Source: CAZWHE01 sp964633825 (GTDB taxonomy: Bacteria; Planctomycetota; B15-G4; CAYZWU01). Taken from it: DNA of 13,914 bases. Below are positions 6,657 through 13,914 of the stretch, one piece after another. The number at the start of each line of letters is the position of its first letter. Position 1 is the first letter of the stretch. Where the stretch lies: contig CAZWHE010000107.1 in assembly GCA_964633825.1 (NCBI GenBank), forward strand, positions 1 through 13,914. The letters run 5' to 3'. A program made the position numbers and the translations under genes. The notes below the pieces were generated by a model. The model made no database searches. It saw nothing but the letters and a program-made list of their open reading frames with translations, and had not been told where the DNA came from.

Positions 6657-7661
6657 CTATCCCATTTTCATTGCGGCATGGACCTCGTCCATGGTTTCGC
6701 GCGCTTTTTCGCGCGCACGCTTCTCGCCGTCCACAAGGATATCCATCACCTCGTCGGGATGTTCCTCGTAATAGCGCCGTTTCTCCTGAAGGGGCGCGAG
6801 AAACAAGCTGATCCTCTCGGCGCATTCCGCCTTGCAGGCGACACAGCCGCGCTCCCCGCCCTCGCACTCCGTCCGGATCACCTCCTCCTGTTCGCCGTTG
6901 AAACGGCGGTGGTACTGAAAAACGGCGCACCCGTCGGGGTGGCCGGGATCATCCTTGCGGATCCGCGTCGGATCGGTGAAGGCCGTTTTCACCCGCTTGA
7001 GCACGGCATCGGGCTCATCGGCCAGCTCGATCACGTTGCCGATCGACTTGCTCATCTTGGCCTGCATGTCGAGACCGGGCAGGCGGGCGAAGGATGTCAG
7101 CTTGGCCTGCGGCTCGGGGAAGACTTCGCCGTACTGCCTGTTGAAAACGCGCGCAATGTCGCGCGAAATCTCCACGTGGGGAACCTGGTCCTCTCCCACG
7201 GGCACGAAGTCGCCCTTGTAGAGAAGAATGTCGGCGGCCTGCAGGACGGGATACCCGAGAAAACCGTAGGCAATGTTCTTCAGCTTCAGGTCGCGCACCT
7301 GCTCCTTGAGGGTCGGGTTGCGCTCCAGCTCGGCCGTGGTGACGAGCATGGAAAAGATCAGGTGGAGCTCGGTGTGCTCCTTCACCTGGGACTGGCGGAA
7401 GATCGGACTCTTAGCGGGATCGAGGCCGGCGGCGAGCCAGTCCTTCACCATCTCCTGCGTGTTGAAGAGCATGTTCGACGAGTCGAGCTCCGTTGTCAGC
7501 ACGTGGTAGTCGGCCACGAGGTGGTAGTTCTGAAAATCCTCCTGCAGAGCGACCCAGTTCTCGAGGGCGCCCACGTAGTGGCCCAGATGGAGCCTTCCCG
7601 TGGGGCGCATGCCGCTGAGGATTGTCTTTTTCTTCGATTTGGCGCCGGCCGAGTCGGTCAT
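6657..7661 (-). CDS. trpS: Tryptophanyl-tRNA synthetase, probable [4Fe-4S] type
   Basis: A 334-residue class I aminoacyl-tRNA synthetase that charges tRNA-Trp with tryptophan. The ATP-binding signatures are HLGH (25-28, the HIGH motif, after SGMRPTGRLHLGH) and KMSKS (202-206). GEDQVPHVEISRDIARVFN (156-174) is a typical bacterial TrpRS segment. In the C-terminal half, C245, C266, C273 and C276 have spacing C-x20-C-x6-C-x2-C. This closely resembles the cluster ligands described for Thermotoga maritima TrpRS (from memory, C-x22-C-x6-C-x2-C), so a [4Fe-4S] cluster near the anticodon-binding region is inferred. A further cysteine, C280, is nearby. The ATG at 7661 follows CGGAGAA at a normal distance. 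Transcription probably starts from the promoter at 7758-7786. The gene heads a minus-strand group with the hydrolase and flavoprotein genes, although the 201-bp repeat-filled gap may uncouple them. Confidence 0.95.
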   Translation of the reverse strand: MTDSAGAKSKKKTILSGMRPTGRLHLGHYVGALENWVALQEDFQNYHLVADYHVLTTELDSSNMLFNTQEMVKDWLAAGLDPAKSPIFRQSQVKEHTELHLIFSMLVTTAELERNPTLKEQVRDLKLKNIAYGFLGYPVLQAADILLYKGDFVPVGEDQVPHVEISRDIARVFNRQYGEVFPEPQAKLTSFARLPGLDMQAKMSKSIGNVIELADEPDAVLKRVKTAFTDPTRIRKDDPGHPDGCAVFQYHRRFNGEQEEVIRTECEGGERGCVACKAECAERISLFLAPLQEKRRYYEEHPDEVMDILVDGEKRAREKARETMDEVHAAMKMG

Positions 7662-7757
7662 GGAGTTCTCCGGTCAAATGTCGGTTTACCGGCCCTTGCG
7701 CTGGTTCGCCCCGGACGCCACGCGGCATCGCGGAGCGGCGAAAAACCGGACCAGCAG

Positions 7758-7786
7758 AGAATATATGGAACAGGAAGGGGCGTCAA
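7758..7786 (-). promoter_or_regulatory. Sigma-70-type promoter for trpS
   Basis: Read on the minus strand, TTGACG (7786-7781) and TATTCT (7763-7758) are spaced by 17 bp. Transcription would begin near 7750 and leave a leader of about 90 bases before the trpS start codon. No T-box or long attenuator structure fits into that leader. Confidence 0.7.
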
Positions 7787-7819
7787 TGGGCAGCCGACAC
7801 GGAATAAGGACGAAGTCTT

Positions 7820-7848
7820 TTGACCGCACGGCGTATCGGTCTTAAGAT
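7820..7848 (+). promoter_or_regulatory. Sigma-70-type promoter for the S9 peptidase gene
   Basis: TTGACC (7820-7825) and TAAGAT (7843-7848) are spaced by 17 bp, with a short leader of about 36 bases to the start codon at 7891. It lies back to back with the trpS promoter, with 33 bp between the two -35 boxes. Confidence 0.7.
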
Positions 7849-7890
7849 GATCCTTTCTTTCGTTTGAACGATTTTCCTGCGGAGGTTTTC

Positions 7891-10503
7891 ATGAAACCCG
7901 CCCTCTCTCTTCTTGCCGCTTTGCTCCTCGCGGTTTGCGCGGCCGGCTTTCATGCCGAACCGACAAGGCCCGGCCCGGCTGAGGATCCTTCCCTCCTTGT
8001 TTTCGAGAAGTGGCTCCGAGCCGGACCGGTTCCCGTGCCGAAACAGGCGTACAGCGTGAAGGAAAAAGATGAGCTCGCGAGCGCTTACCTCGACAGCGGG
8101 TATCTCGATCGATCCGCCTGGATCGAGGCGGGCATGGAGATGTCCTGGTTTCCGGGCGCGGCGATCGAGTGGGTCGAGGTCAAAGCCGACGAAGGACAAG
8201 TCTTGTTTCCCAACACGGGCGGAACAGCCGAGCCGGGCGGCACACGGGCCGTCGCTTTCCTCGCGGGTTATGTCACATCGACGAAGCGGCAGGAAGTGAC
8301 GTTCACGGTGACGGGAAACCGTCCTTTCGCTCTCTTTATCGACGGCGAGGAGAAGACAAGGAGCACGGCACAGCCGGCGGAAGGGGAAGACCCGGCCGAA
8401 GAGAGGTTGTCGGCCGTCCTCATCCGCGGAAAACACCGCGTTCTCGTCAAGACCGTCTCCCTGCCGGGCAAGCCGCCCGAGCCCTGGACCATCCGTGTGA
8501 AGGCGAGACCGGACCGGGGCAGCGACACCCTCTCTCTTTCCACCAGCCCCGTCCGGACCTTTGCCGACATGAACGAAGCGCGCCGTCTCTCAAGGATCAC
8601 GAGCTTTGCGCCCTCGCCGGACGGCGAGTGTCTGGCCGTTTCGTTGACGGAAAGAAAACCGGGCGTCCGCGGGGAGCTCAAGAGGCTCCTTTTTCTCGAT
8701 ATCGAATCGGGTAAAACGATGGACAGCCTCGACGCCCGGCAGGGCGCGTCCGACCTCAAATGGTCGCCCGACGGCCGGAGCCTGACTTTCAAGAGCCGCG
8801 GCGATCTTCTCTGTTATGAACCGGAGACACAGACGACGCGCACCCTGCTCAAGGGCGTGAAGGGTCTCGGCAAATATGTCTGGTTCCCGGACAGCCGGTT
8901 CGTCTGCTACGCCCGCTCCGATGAAAAAGAAAAGCTCTCCGACGATTACTACCGCCTCGAAGGGCTCTACAGCCGTCTCACCGATTATTCGGAAACGAAA
9001 ACGCTCCACATCGTCTCCGTCGAAAGCGGCGTCAGTCACGCCCTGACGACGAAAGGGAATTTCGCCATCGAGGACTTCGCCCTGTCGCCCGACGGGAAAG
9101 CGATCGCCTGCGTCAAGCGCAAGCCGATCGTGGAGCGCCCCTTTTTCAAGACCGAGCTCCGGCTCATCTCCTTTCCCGAAGGGGAGGAGAGCCTCCTCGC
9201 CGAGACCGACTTCCCTTTTGAGAACATGCCGTCCGATCTCACCTGGTCGCCCGACGGAAAGCGCGTCGCTTTCACCGGACCGCCAGGCGAGATCAAGGAT
9301 GGGGGCAAGGAGCACAACTTCTTCGACTCCGATCTCTGGATCGCTGATGTGACAACAGGGAGTCTGACCCGCCTCTCCGACCGGTTCGACGAGACGGTGA
9401 ACGCGCCTCTCTTCTGGCATCCCGACGACGGCCGCATCTATTTCACGGCCCACCACCGCACGCGGAAACACCTCGCTCGGATCGACGTGGAGGTTGGCGG
9501 CGGCATCGAGCTTCTTCACGGCGAGCCCGCCGTGGTGGCGCGGACGGCGGCGGCGGCCGGTGGAAAGGCGATCGCCTTCACAGGTTCCTCCATCGATTCG
9601 CCCGCCGCCCTTTACGCCCTGGAGCTCGACGGCCTGAAAACGAGGCTCCTCCTCGATCCGAACCGCGAGCTCATGGAACGGATGCGGCTCGGCCGCTTCG
9701 AACGGTTCGACTTCACCAACAGCCGGGAGCAGCTGATCGACGGGTTCCTTTTCTATCCGCCCGATTTCGACAGGGACGAGACCTACCCCCTCATCGTCTA
9801 TTACTACGGCGGCACCACTCCCGAGGTCGAGAACTTCTCGGTGACCTACTACCATTTCATTCCCGCGAACGGCTACATGCTCTACGTGGTCAACCCGGCC
9901 GGCGCATTCGGCTACGGCGAAGCCTTTTCCGACCTGCACGTTAACGACTGGGGCGAGCTCGCCGCCGCCGATATCATCGAGGGGGTGAAGGCGCTGCTCG
10001 CCGCAAAAGATTTCATCGACCCGCACCGGATCGGCGGATACGGCGGCAGCTACGGCGGATTCACGACACTGAGCCTGATCACCAAGACCGACCTCTTCAA
10101 GGCGTCGTGCTCGCTCTACGGGATTTCCAACATCGCCAGCTACTGGGGCGCCGGGATCTGGGGCTACACCTACGGCGACACGGCGCTGGCCAAGAGCTAT
10201 CCCTGGAACAGGCCCGATATCTTCGTGAAGCGGTCGCCCCTCTTCAACGCCGACAAGATCGAATCAGCCCTTCTCCTCCTCCACGGCACGGACGACGTGA
10301 ACGTGCCGAGCGCGGAATCGGAACAGATGTTCACGGCCCTCAAGGTCCTGGGCAAAGAGGTGGCCTATGTCCGATTTCCAGGGGAGGGCCACGGAATCGC
10401 CGGCGGCGGTTACGACATATACTGCGAACACCGCAGGATCATGCTCGAATGGTTCGACAAACACCTGAAAAGCGAGCCCGGCGCTTGGGCGGATCGGTGG
10501 TAG
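7891..10503 (+). CDS. Exported S9-family (prolyl oligopeptidase/DPP-IV-like) serine peptidase
   Basis: An 870-residue exported peptidase. The start at 7891 is chosen because GGAGG (7881-7885) lies 5 bases upstream and a Sec signal peptide begins at once (MKPALSLL, core to about residue 19, likely cleavage after HA at 21-22). Residues about 95-205 form a beta-rich N-terminal domain of unknown type. Residues about 230-585 hold beta-propeller blades with repeated SPDG/WSPDG motifs at about 242, 292, 400 and 453. The C-terminal alpha/beta-hydrolase domain carries the triad S720 (GGYGGSYGG), D802 (HGTDDVNVP) and H834 (GEGHGIAGG), in the Ser-Asp-His order of clan SC. The family removes dipeptides or cleaves short peptides, often after proline; the exact specificity is not readable. 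A likely role is extracytoplasmic peptide breakdown for nutrition. No clear terminator follows the stop. Confidence 0.93.
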   Translation: MKPALSLLAALLLAVCAAGFHAEPTRPGPAEDPSLLVFEKWLRAGPVPVPKQAYSVKEKDELASAYLDSGYLDRSAWIEAGMEMSWFPGAAIEWVEVKADEGQVLFPNTGGTAEPGGTRAVAFLAGYVTSTKRQEVTFTVTGNRPFALFIDGEEKTRSTAQPAEGEDPAEERLSAVLIRGKHRVLVKTVSLPGKPPEPWTIRVKARPDRGSDTLSLSTSPVRTFADMNEARRLSRITSFAPSPDGECLAVSLTERKPGVRGELKRLLFLDIESGKTMDSLDARQGASDLKWSPDGRSLTFKSRGDLLCYEPETQTTRTLLKGVKGLGKYVWFPDSRFVCYARSDEKEKLSDDYYRLEGLYSRLTDYSETKTLHIVSVESGVSHALTTKGNFAIEDFALSPDGKAIACVKRKPIVERPFFKTELRLISFPEGEESLLAETDFPFENMPSDLTWSPDGKRVAFTGPPGEIKDGGKEHNFFDSDLWIADVTTGSLTRLSDRFDETVNAPLFWHPDDGRIYFTAHHRTRKHLARIDVEVGGGIELLHGEPAVVARTAAAAGGKAIAFTGSSIDSPAALYALELDGLKTRLLLDPNRELMERMRLGRFERFDFTNSREQLIDGFLFYPPDFDRDETYPLIVYYYGGTTPEVENFSVTYYHFIPANGYMLYVVNPAGAFGYGEAFSDLHVNDWGELAAADIIEGVKALLAAKDFIDPHRIGGYGGSYGGFTTLSLITKTDLFKASCSLYGISNIASYWGAGIWGYTYGDTALAKSYPWNRPDIFVKRSPLFNADKIESALLLLHGTDDVNVPSAESEQMFTALKVLGKEVAYVRFPGEGHGIAGGGYDIYCEHRRIMLEWFDKHLKSEPGAWADRW

Positions 10504-10648
10504 GCATTGGGTATGAAAAATATCGGGATCGACAAAAATAGCTGTATCAACGGCGCTTAGACCTATCGATTTACTACGACTAGTGGAAAATACTACCTTT
10601 TCTCAACATTCCCCTGTTATCATAAGTATCTTCTCGAGAGAGAAACCT
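10504..10648. other. AT-richer intergenic spacer before the membrane sulfatase-like gene
   Basis: This 145-bp spacer is visibly richer in A and T than the flanking genes, as expected for a promoter region. I did not find a -35/-10 pair with good matches and proper spacing, so no promoter is placed. No hairpin with a T-tract ends the upstream peptidase gene, so read-through is possible. Confidence 0.4.
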
Positions 10649-12643
10649 ATGTTGCGCACATTTTCTCGTCATTTATTCAGTGCCGTGTTCGCCGGGCTCA
10701 TGGTCTGGACTGTTGCCGGCGGAATCGAAGGCTACTCCCTCTACCTGGCCGACAGATATTCCTGCCCCATTCCGTTCACCACAATTCTCAACGCCGTGAT
10801 GTACGCCGTCTACGCCGTACTGCTGGGCGGTTTCTTCGCGCTGCTCGCCGGCGCTGTTGTTTTGTTCAGAAAAAAAAGCCGCTCCTCCGAATCCCCTCTC
10901 TTCGGAAGTTATCTTTCCCTTTTTCTTTACCTCTACGCTCTTCTCTTCATCTGGTGCGCCTATCATAAACAGGACCCCGGTTCGGAAACCTTCTCCCTGC
11001 TGGCCGGTCTGGGCGCTTCGGTCGGTCTGGCCGTCGCGGCCTTTCTGCTGTCCCGCCTCGTACGCCGTCTCGAAAACCGCGGGCCGGGATTCGCAACCAC
11101 CGTCGGAGGGCTTTCGGTCCTGCTGCTGATCGCGATCACATATCTCGGCTTCCAGCCCGCTTCCGCTTCGGAGTTTCGTGCCGCGTCCCAGAAACCGGCG
11201 CCCTCCCGGCCGAACATGCTTCTCGTTCTCGTGGATACGCTTCGCGCCGACCATCTCGGCTGTTACGGTTACGAAAGGGATACGAGCCCGTCCATCGACG
11301 CCCTGGCAGCCGACGGTGTTCTTTTCAAGAACTGCATCTCCCAGTGCCCGTGGACGAAACCCGCTGTGGCCAGCATCCTGACCTCCACCGTTCCGCCCTT
11401 CCACGGAGTCGTCAAATACGAGTCGGTTCTCTCATCCGATTTTACGTCCCTGCCCGACGGCATGAGCGAATACGGATACAGGACAGCGCTGATCTCGGCA
11501 TCGGTGCACATCTCCAGAACCTTCGGGTTCGGCGTGGGAGCCGACTGGCATGCGAGCGACTTCCCCAACCTCGTCCGCGAAACGAAAATGCGCAGCACGA
11601 ATCTAGGATCCATGATCACGCTGGCCACGAGTCCCGTCGGGCGCTTCATCAGCAGGATCTATGACAGGTTTTCTTATTTCTTCCTGAAAATCGCCAACCG
11701 GCTGAGAAGCGACGTGAAGGGCGTTAAAAAGGAGGCCGTATACCTGAACGATTCTTTGCTCGACTTCATCGACGAATCCGGCGGCAGCCGGATATTCGCC
11801 TATCTTCATTACATGGAGCCCCACGGACCCTACAGCCCGGATCCTCCTTTCGACACTCTTTTCATGGACGGGATCGACTTCAAGGGCGAACCGATGATCA
11901 CCCCCCCGCGTGTCCGCGACAGGGACATGCCCCTGCTCGTCTTCCCGGCTCCCGAAGAAGGCGCGCTCGAGGACATGACGGCGCGCTACGACGGTGAGAT
12001 CGCTGATTTTTCCTCCCACTTCGAGAAACTGATCGCCGAGCTGAAAGAGCGCGGTCTTTACGACGACATGCTCATCTTCTTTGTTTCCGACCACGGCGAG
12101 GAGTTCTACGACCACCGCTCCTGGGGGCACGCCCACTCGGTCTACGACGAGCTCATCAACGTACCACTGATCGTCAAGTTTCCGGGCAACGCCTACTCGG
12201 GAACCGTTGTCGAGGAGCGGTGCGACACGATCGACATACTGCCCACGATCCTCGACTTCATGGGAGTTTCCCGGTGGGAGCAGGTGGAAGGGCGGAGCCT
12301 GCTCCCCCTTGTGAAAAAAGAAGCCCTGCCTCCCGGGGAAAGAGATTATTCCATCAGCTGCGCCGGCGACGAAGACCCTTTGATCCTGCGGTGCTATATC
12401 GAGGGAAAATACAAGGTAACCCACATCTTCAAGAACGAGGACAGGTGGTTCCTTTTCAACCTGGAAGCCGATCCAGAAGAAAAAAGATCTCTCACGGAAG
12501 AAAACCCCGAGCTCTTCGCCGAAATGCGCCGGAAACTGGAAGATTTCTACAAAAAGTACGATGTCCTCAAAAAGAAAGCCACTGAGGTCAACATCGATTT
12601 CGACATGGAAGAGAAGCTGAAAGCGCTGGGTTACATCAAATAA
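10649..12643 (+). CDS. Membrane-anchored alkaline-phosphatase-superfamily (sulfatase-like) enzyme
   Basis: A 664-residue protein. The ATG at 10649 opens an N-terminal membrane region with about five hydrophobic segments (near 10-28, 44-73, 87-104, 115-136 and 150-168). The C-terminal half is a sulfatase-fold domain facing the periplasm. Metal ligands are visible: D196 in LVLVDTLRADHLGCYGY, D481 and H482 in VSDHGEEF, and histidines in WGHAHSVYDE (H494, H496) and YMEPHGPY (H392). At the nucleophile position the segment reads PWTKPAVASILTS, so T236 replaces the cysteine or serine of the sulfatase CxPSR motif. A threonine there is known in phosphoethanolamine and glycerophosphate transferases (LtaS, EptA), so the enzyme may act on phospho-head groups or glycans rather than sulfate esters. 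The C-terminal KLKALGYIK is common in such membrane sulfatase-like proteins. An upstream in-frame GTG at 10583 is less likely because it would add a tail before the first membrane segment. Confidence 0.85.
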   Translation: MLRTFSRHLFSAVFAGLMVWTVAGGIEGYSLYLADRYSCPIPFTTILNAVMYAVYAVLLGGFFALLAGAVVLFRKKSRSSESPLFGSYLSLFLYLYALLFIWCAYHKQDPGSETFSLLAGLGASVGLAVAAFLLSRLVRRLENRGPGFATTVGGLSVLLLIAITYLGFQPASASEFRAASQKPAPSRPNMLLVLVDTLRADHLGCYGYERDTSPSIDALAADGVLFKNCISQCPWTKPAVASILTSTVPPFHGVVKYESVLSSDFTSLPDGMSEYGYRTALISASVHISRTFGFGVGADWHASDFPNLVRETKMRSTNLGSMITLATSPVGRFISRIYDRFSYFFLKIANRLRSDVKGVKKEAVYLNDSLLDFIDESGGSRIFAYLHYMEPHGPYSPDPPFDTLFMDGIDFKGEPMITPPRVRDRDMPLLVFPAPEEGALEDMTARYDGEIADFSSHFEKLIAELKERGLYDDMLIFFVSDHGEEFYDHRSWGHAHSVYDELINVPLIVKFPGNAYSGTVVEERCDTIDILPTILDFMGVSRWEQVEGRSLLPLVKKEALPPGERDYSISCAGDEDPLILRCYIEGKYKVTHIFKNEDRWFLFNLEADPEEKRSLTEENPELFAEMRRKLEDFYKKYDVLKKKATEVNIDFDMEEKLKALGYIK

Positions 12644-12657
12644 CGGACGACTTCCGC

Positions 12658-12691
12658 TTCGGTGAACCAGCCGGATTTCTGGTTCACCGAA
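12658..12691. repeat. 13-bp perfect hairpin at the convergent end of the sulfatase-like gene and hflK
   Basis: TTCGGTGAACCAG (12658-12670) and its exact reverse complement (12679-12691) flank an 8-base loop. The hflK stop codon (12684-12686) lies in the right arm. GAACCAGCCGGATT is directly repeated at 12664-12677 and 12689-12702. It may be a bidirectional transcription end, though no T-tract follows on either strand. Confidence 0.75.
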
Positions 12692-13613
12692 CCAGCCGGA
12701 TTCCGGCCTTCCCTTCATCGTCCACGGGAACAACGACCATATCGGTTCCGGAAAGAATGCGTTCGAGCGAGCCGAGGAGAAAACGCGTCCTCGTGATCTC
12801 TTCCGCCAGGTGGTATTCCGTGCAGAGAGCCCGGAACCGTTCGGCCCGCCCCTTCGCCCCGTTGATGACCGTGCTCTCGTAGATGCGGGCATCCTGCCTG
12901 ATCTTGTTCGCTTCGGCCCGGGCTTTCGGAAGCTTGTCCTTCACATACCCGTCCGCTTCCTGCCTGGAGCGCTCCTTGTCCGCCTTGGCGCGGGACACGT
13001 CGTTGAAAGCCTCTATCACTTCCGACGGAGGCGTGATTTCCTGGAGGTTGGCCGAGAGAATGGTGACCCCGGAATCGAGGCGGTCGAGGACGGCCTGGGC
13101 GCCGTTCTTGATCTCCTCCTGGATCCGGACCTTGCCGATTGTGAAGACATCGTCCACCTGCATGGTGGCGATCACCTCGGTGAGCACGCTTTCGGCGCAC
13201 TTCCGGATGAGAAAATCCGCTTCCCCCGGCCCAACCCGAAAGAGGTAGTCCACGGGATCGGCGATCACGTAGTGGATCATCATCCGGATGTCGATCACGT
13301 TCGTATCGCCCGTGAGCCATTCCGTTTCGTCCGATCCCGAAGAGACGGGATCGCGCCCCGGCACGAACCGGAAACCCACCGGCATCTTGCGCGTTTCCGA
13401 GGTGTTGACCTTCTCGACCGTTTCAACGGGCCATGGGAAAGTGAAATGGATGCCCGGGGTGAGCTTGCGGTTCATCCCGCCGAAACGGAGCACCACGCCC
13501 TGTTCGTCCTGCCGGATCGTCCAGATCCCGGTGAATAGAAAGTCCGCGGCCGCCGCAGCGGCAACGAGGACGAGAACGAGAAAAAGAGGCGCGGGTTTTT
13601 TCACCATGCTCAT
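12684..13613 (-). CDS. hflK: HflK-like SPFH (band 7) protein, modulator of the FtsH protease
   Basis: A 309-residue inner-membrane protein. One transmembrane segment (about 8-24, rich in Val and Ala) is followed by a periplasmic SPFH domain. HflK-type sequences are clear: EQGVVLRFGGMNRKLTPGIH (37-56), FPWPVETVEKVNTSE, then the LTGDTNVIDI strand with DPVDYLFRV. A long charged helix then runs from about residue 215 (SRAKADKERSRQEADGYV) to about 265, as expected for HflK/HflC coiled coils. With HflC the family forms a cage around FtsH and limits its access to membrane substrates. The ATG at 13613 overlaps the hflC stop by 4 bp and follows GAGGTG; a second ATG two codons later is also possible. 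The order hflC then hflK is reversed relative to E. coli. The assignment as HflK rather than HflC rests on the WLTGDTN-type segment and the partner being HflC-like. Confidence 0.88.
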   Translation of the reverse strand: MSMVKKPAPLFLVLVLVAAAAAADFLFTGIWTIRQDEQGVVLRFGGMNRKLTPGIHFTFPWPVETVEKVNTSETRKMPVGFRFVPGRDPVSSGSDETEWLTGDTNVIDIRMMIHYVIADPVDYLFRVGPGEADFLIRKCAESVLTEVIATMQVDDVFTIGKVRIQEEIKNGAQAVLDRLDSGVTILSANLQEITPPSEVIEAFNDVSRAKADKERSRQEADGYVKDKLPKARAEANKIRQDARIYESTVINGAKGRAERFRALCTEYHLAEEITRTRFLLGSLERILSGTDMVVVPVDDEGKAGIRLVR

Positions 13614-13914
13614 TTCACCTCTTTCAAAACATCGAGGAGAGGAGAATCGGCCGGAACCAGGACGGTCGCGTTTTCACCCAGGAATTTCTCGCAGGCCTCG
13701 AGCTTCCGCAGGAACTCGTAGAACTCGGGATCTTCTTCGTACGCGGCCGCGTAGATGCGCGTGGCCTCGGCGTCGGCCTTTCCGCGGATCTCCTCGGCCT
13801 CGCGCTTCGCCTTGTTGATGATCTCGGCGCGCTGCCGGTCGGCGTCGGCCTTCACGATCTCGGCCGCCTCCTCCCCTTCGGACCGGTACTGCCGCGCGAT
13901 CCGCTCCCTCTCCG
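13610..13914 (-). CDS. hflC: HflC-like SPFH protein, C-terminal part (cut by the window edge)
   Basis: Only the last roughly 100 codons are present; the open frame runs off the right edge. The peptide begins ERERIARQYRSEGEE and continues with DADRQRAE, EAEEIRGKADAEATRIYAAA and DPEFYEFLRKLEACEKFLG, the typical C-terminal helix and tail of HflC. It ends in SPLLDVLKEVK. The internal GTG at 13855 is not a real start, because the HflC similarity continues upstream of it. The gene is upstream of hflK in the same transcript, with an ATGA overlap at 13610-13613. The N-terminal membrane anchor and most of the SPFH domain are outside the window. Confidence 0.9.
   Translation of the reverse strand, partial: ERERIARQYRSEGEEAAEIVKADADRQRAEIINKAKREAEEIRGKADAEATRIYAAAYEEDPEFYEFLRKLEACEKFLGENATVLVPADSPLLDVLKEVK

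Noticed and set aside
6425..6930. Open frames through the 17-bp repeat tract with a Gly-Ser-Gly-Arg-Arg-type 17-residue periodic peptide
   Set aside because: The repeat has no stop codon in several frames, so it creates spurious frames on both strands. None has a credible start and they overlap trpS or the hydrolase gene.
7662..7750. T-box riboswitch upstream of trpS
   Set aside because: The leader predicted from the promoter is only about 90 bases and shows no T-box sequence or specifier stem.
7864..7890. Upstream TTG start for the S9 peptidase
   Set aside because: The GGAGG site at 7881-7885 and the signal peptide both point to the ATG at 7891.
7891..7960. Lipoprotein signal in the S9 peptidase (cysteine at residue 16)
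   Set aside because: The residues before the cysteine are L-A-V, and valine at -1 does not fit a normal lipobox. A standard signal-peptidase I site after HA is more likely.
8590..10026. A 478-codon minus-strand open frame inside the S9 peptidase gene
   Set aside because: It lies wholly antisense to the propeller and catalytic regions of a well-supported peptidase and shows no family motif. Stop-poor antisense frames are expected at this base composition.
11603..12892. A 429-codon minus-strand open frame spanning the sulfatase-like gene end and hflK
   Set aside because: It crosses two well-supported genes and the hairpin between them and has no domain signature.

Overview
The window looks like chromosomal DNA from a GC-rich Gram-negative bacterium. 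Secreted proteins with Sec signals, an inner-membrane enzyme with a periplasmic alkaline-phosphatase-fold domain, and HflK/HflC all imply an inner membrane facing a periplasm. Promoters have ordinary sigma-70 form and start sites have GGAG/AAGG-type ribosome sites. The gene mix (S9 peptidase, membrane sulfatase-family enzyme, secreted HEAT/Ig-like protein, PPDK regulatory protein) would fit an Acidobacteriota/Aminicenantes-like or deltaproteobacterial lineage. That placement is inference and weak. No phage, insertion sequence, CRISPR array, rRNA or tRNA gene is visible.

Layout from left to right. Bases 1-196 hold a large imperfect inverted repeat and no gene. Next, on the minus strand, a radical-SAM RlmN-like gene (TTG start at 2007) runs by an ATGA overlap into a pyruvate,phosphate dikinase regulatory protein gene. 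A 260-bp divergent region with a good promoter follows. It reads into a secreted 834-residue protein made of a signal peptide, HEAT-like repeats, an NlpC/P60-like papain-fold domain and Ig-like modules. This gene converges on a minus-strand group: trpS, an isochorismatase-family hydrolase and a thioredoxin-reductase-like flavoprotein. The convergence point carries two tandem hairpins. trpS and a plus-strand S9 peptidase gene diverge from back-to-back sigma-70 promoters at 7758-7848. After the peptidase comes a membrane-anchored alkaline-phosphatase-superfamily (sulfatase-like) gene. It converges on the minus-strand hflC-hflK pair, hflC being cut by the window edge.

Most genes are housekeeping or envelope functions rather than one defence or biosynthetic system. 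The stronger points of interest are a RlmN paralogue that keeps the methyl-carrier cysteine but lacks the resolving cysteine; a TrpRS with the cysteine spacing of the Thermotoga-type [4Fe-4S] enzyme; two tandem-repeat tracts about 1.5 kb apart, one coding a Ser-Pro-Ala-Arg repeat in the flavoprotein and one a 17-bp intergenic minisatellite; a duplicated hairpin with a compensatory base change that supplies the stop-codon regions of two converging genes; and the HEAT plus NlpC/P60 secreted protein. I did not find convincing evidence for a wholly new multi-gene system.
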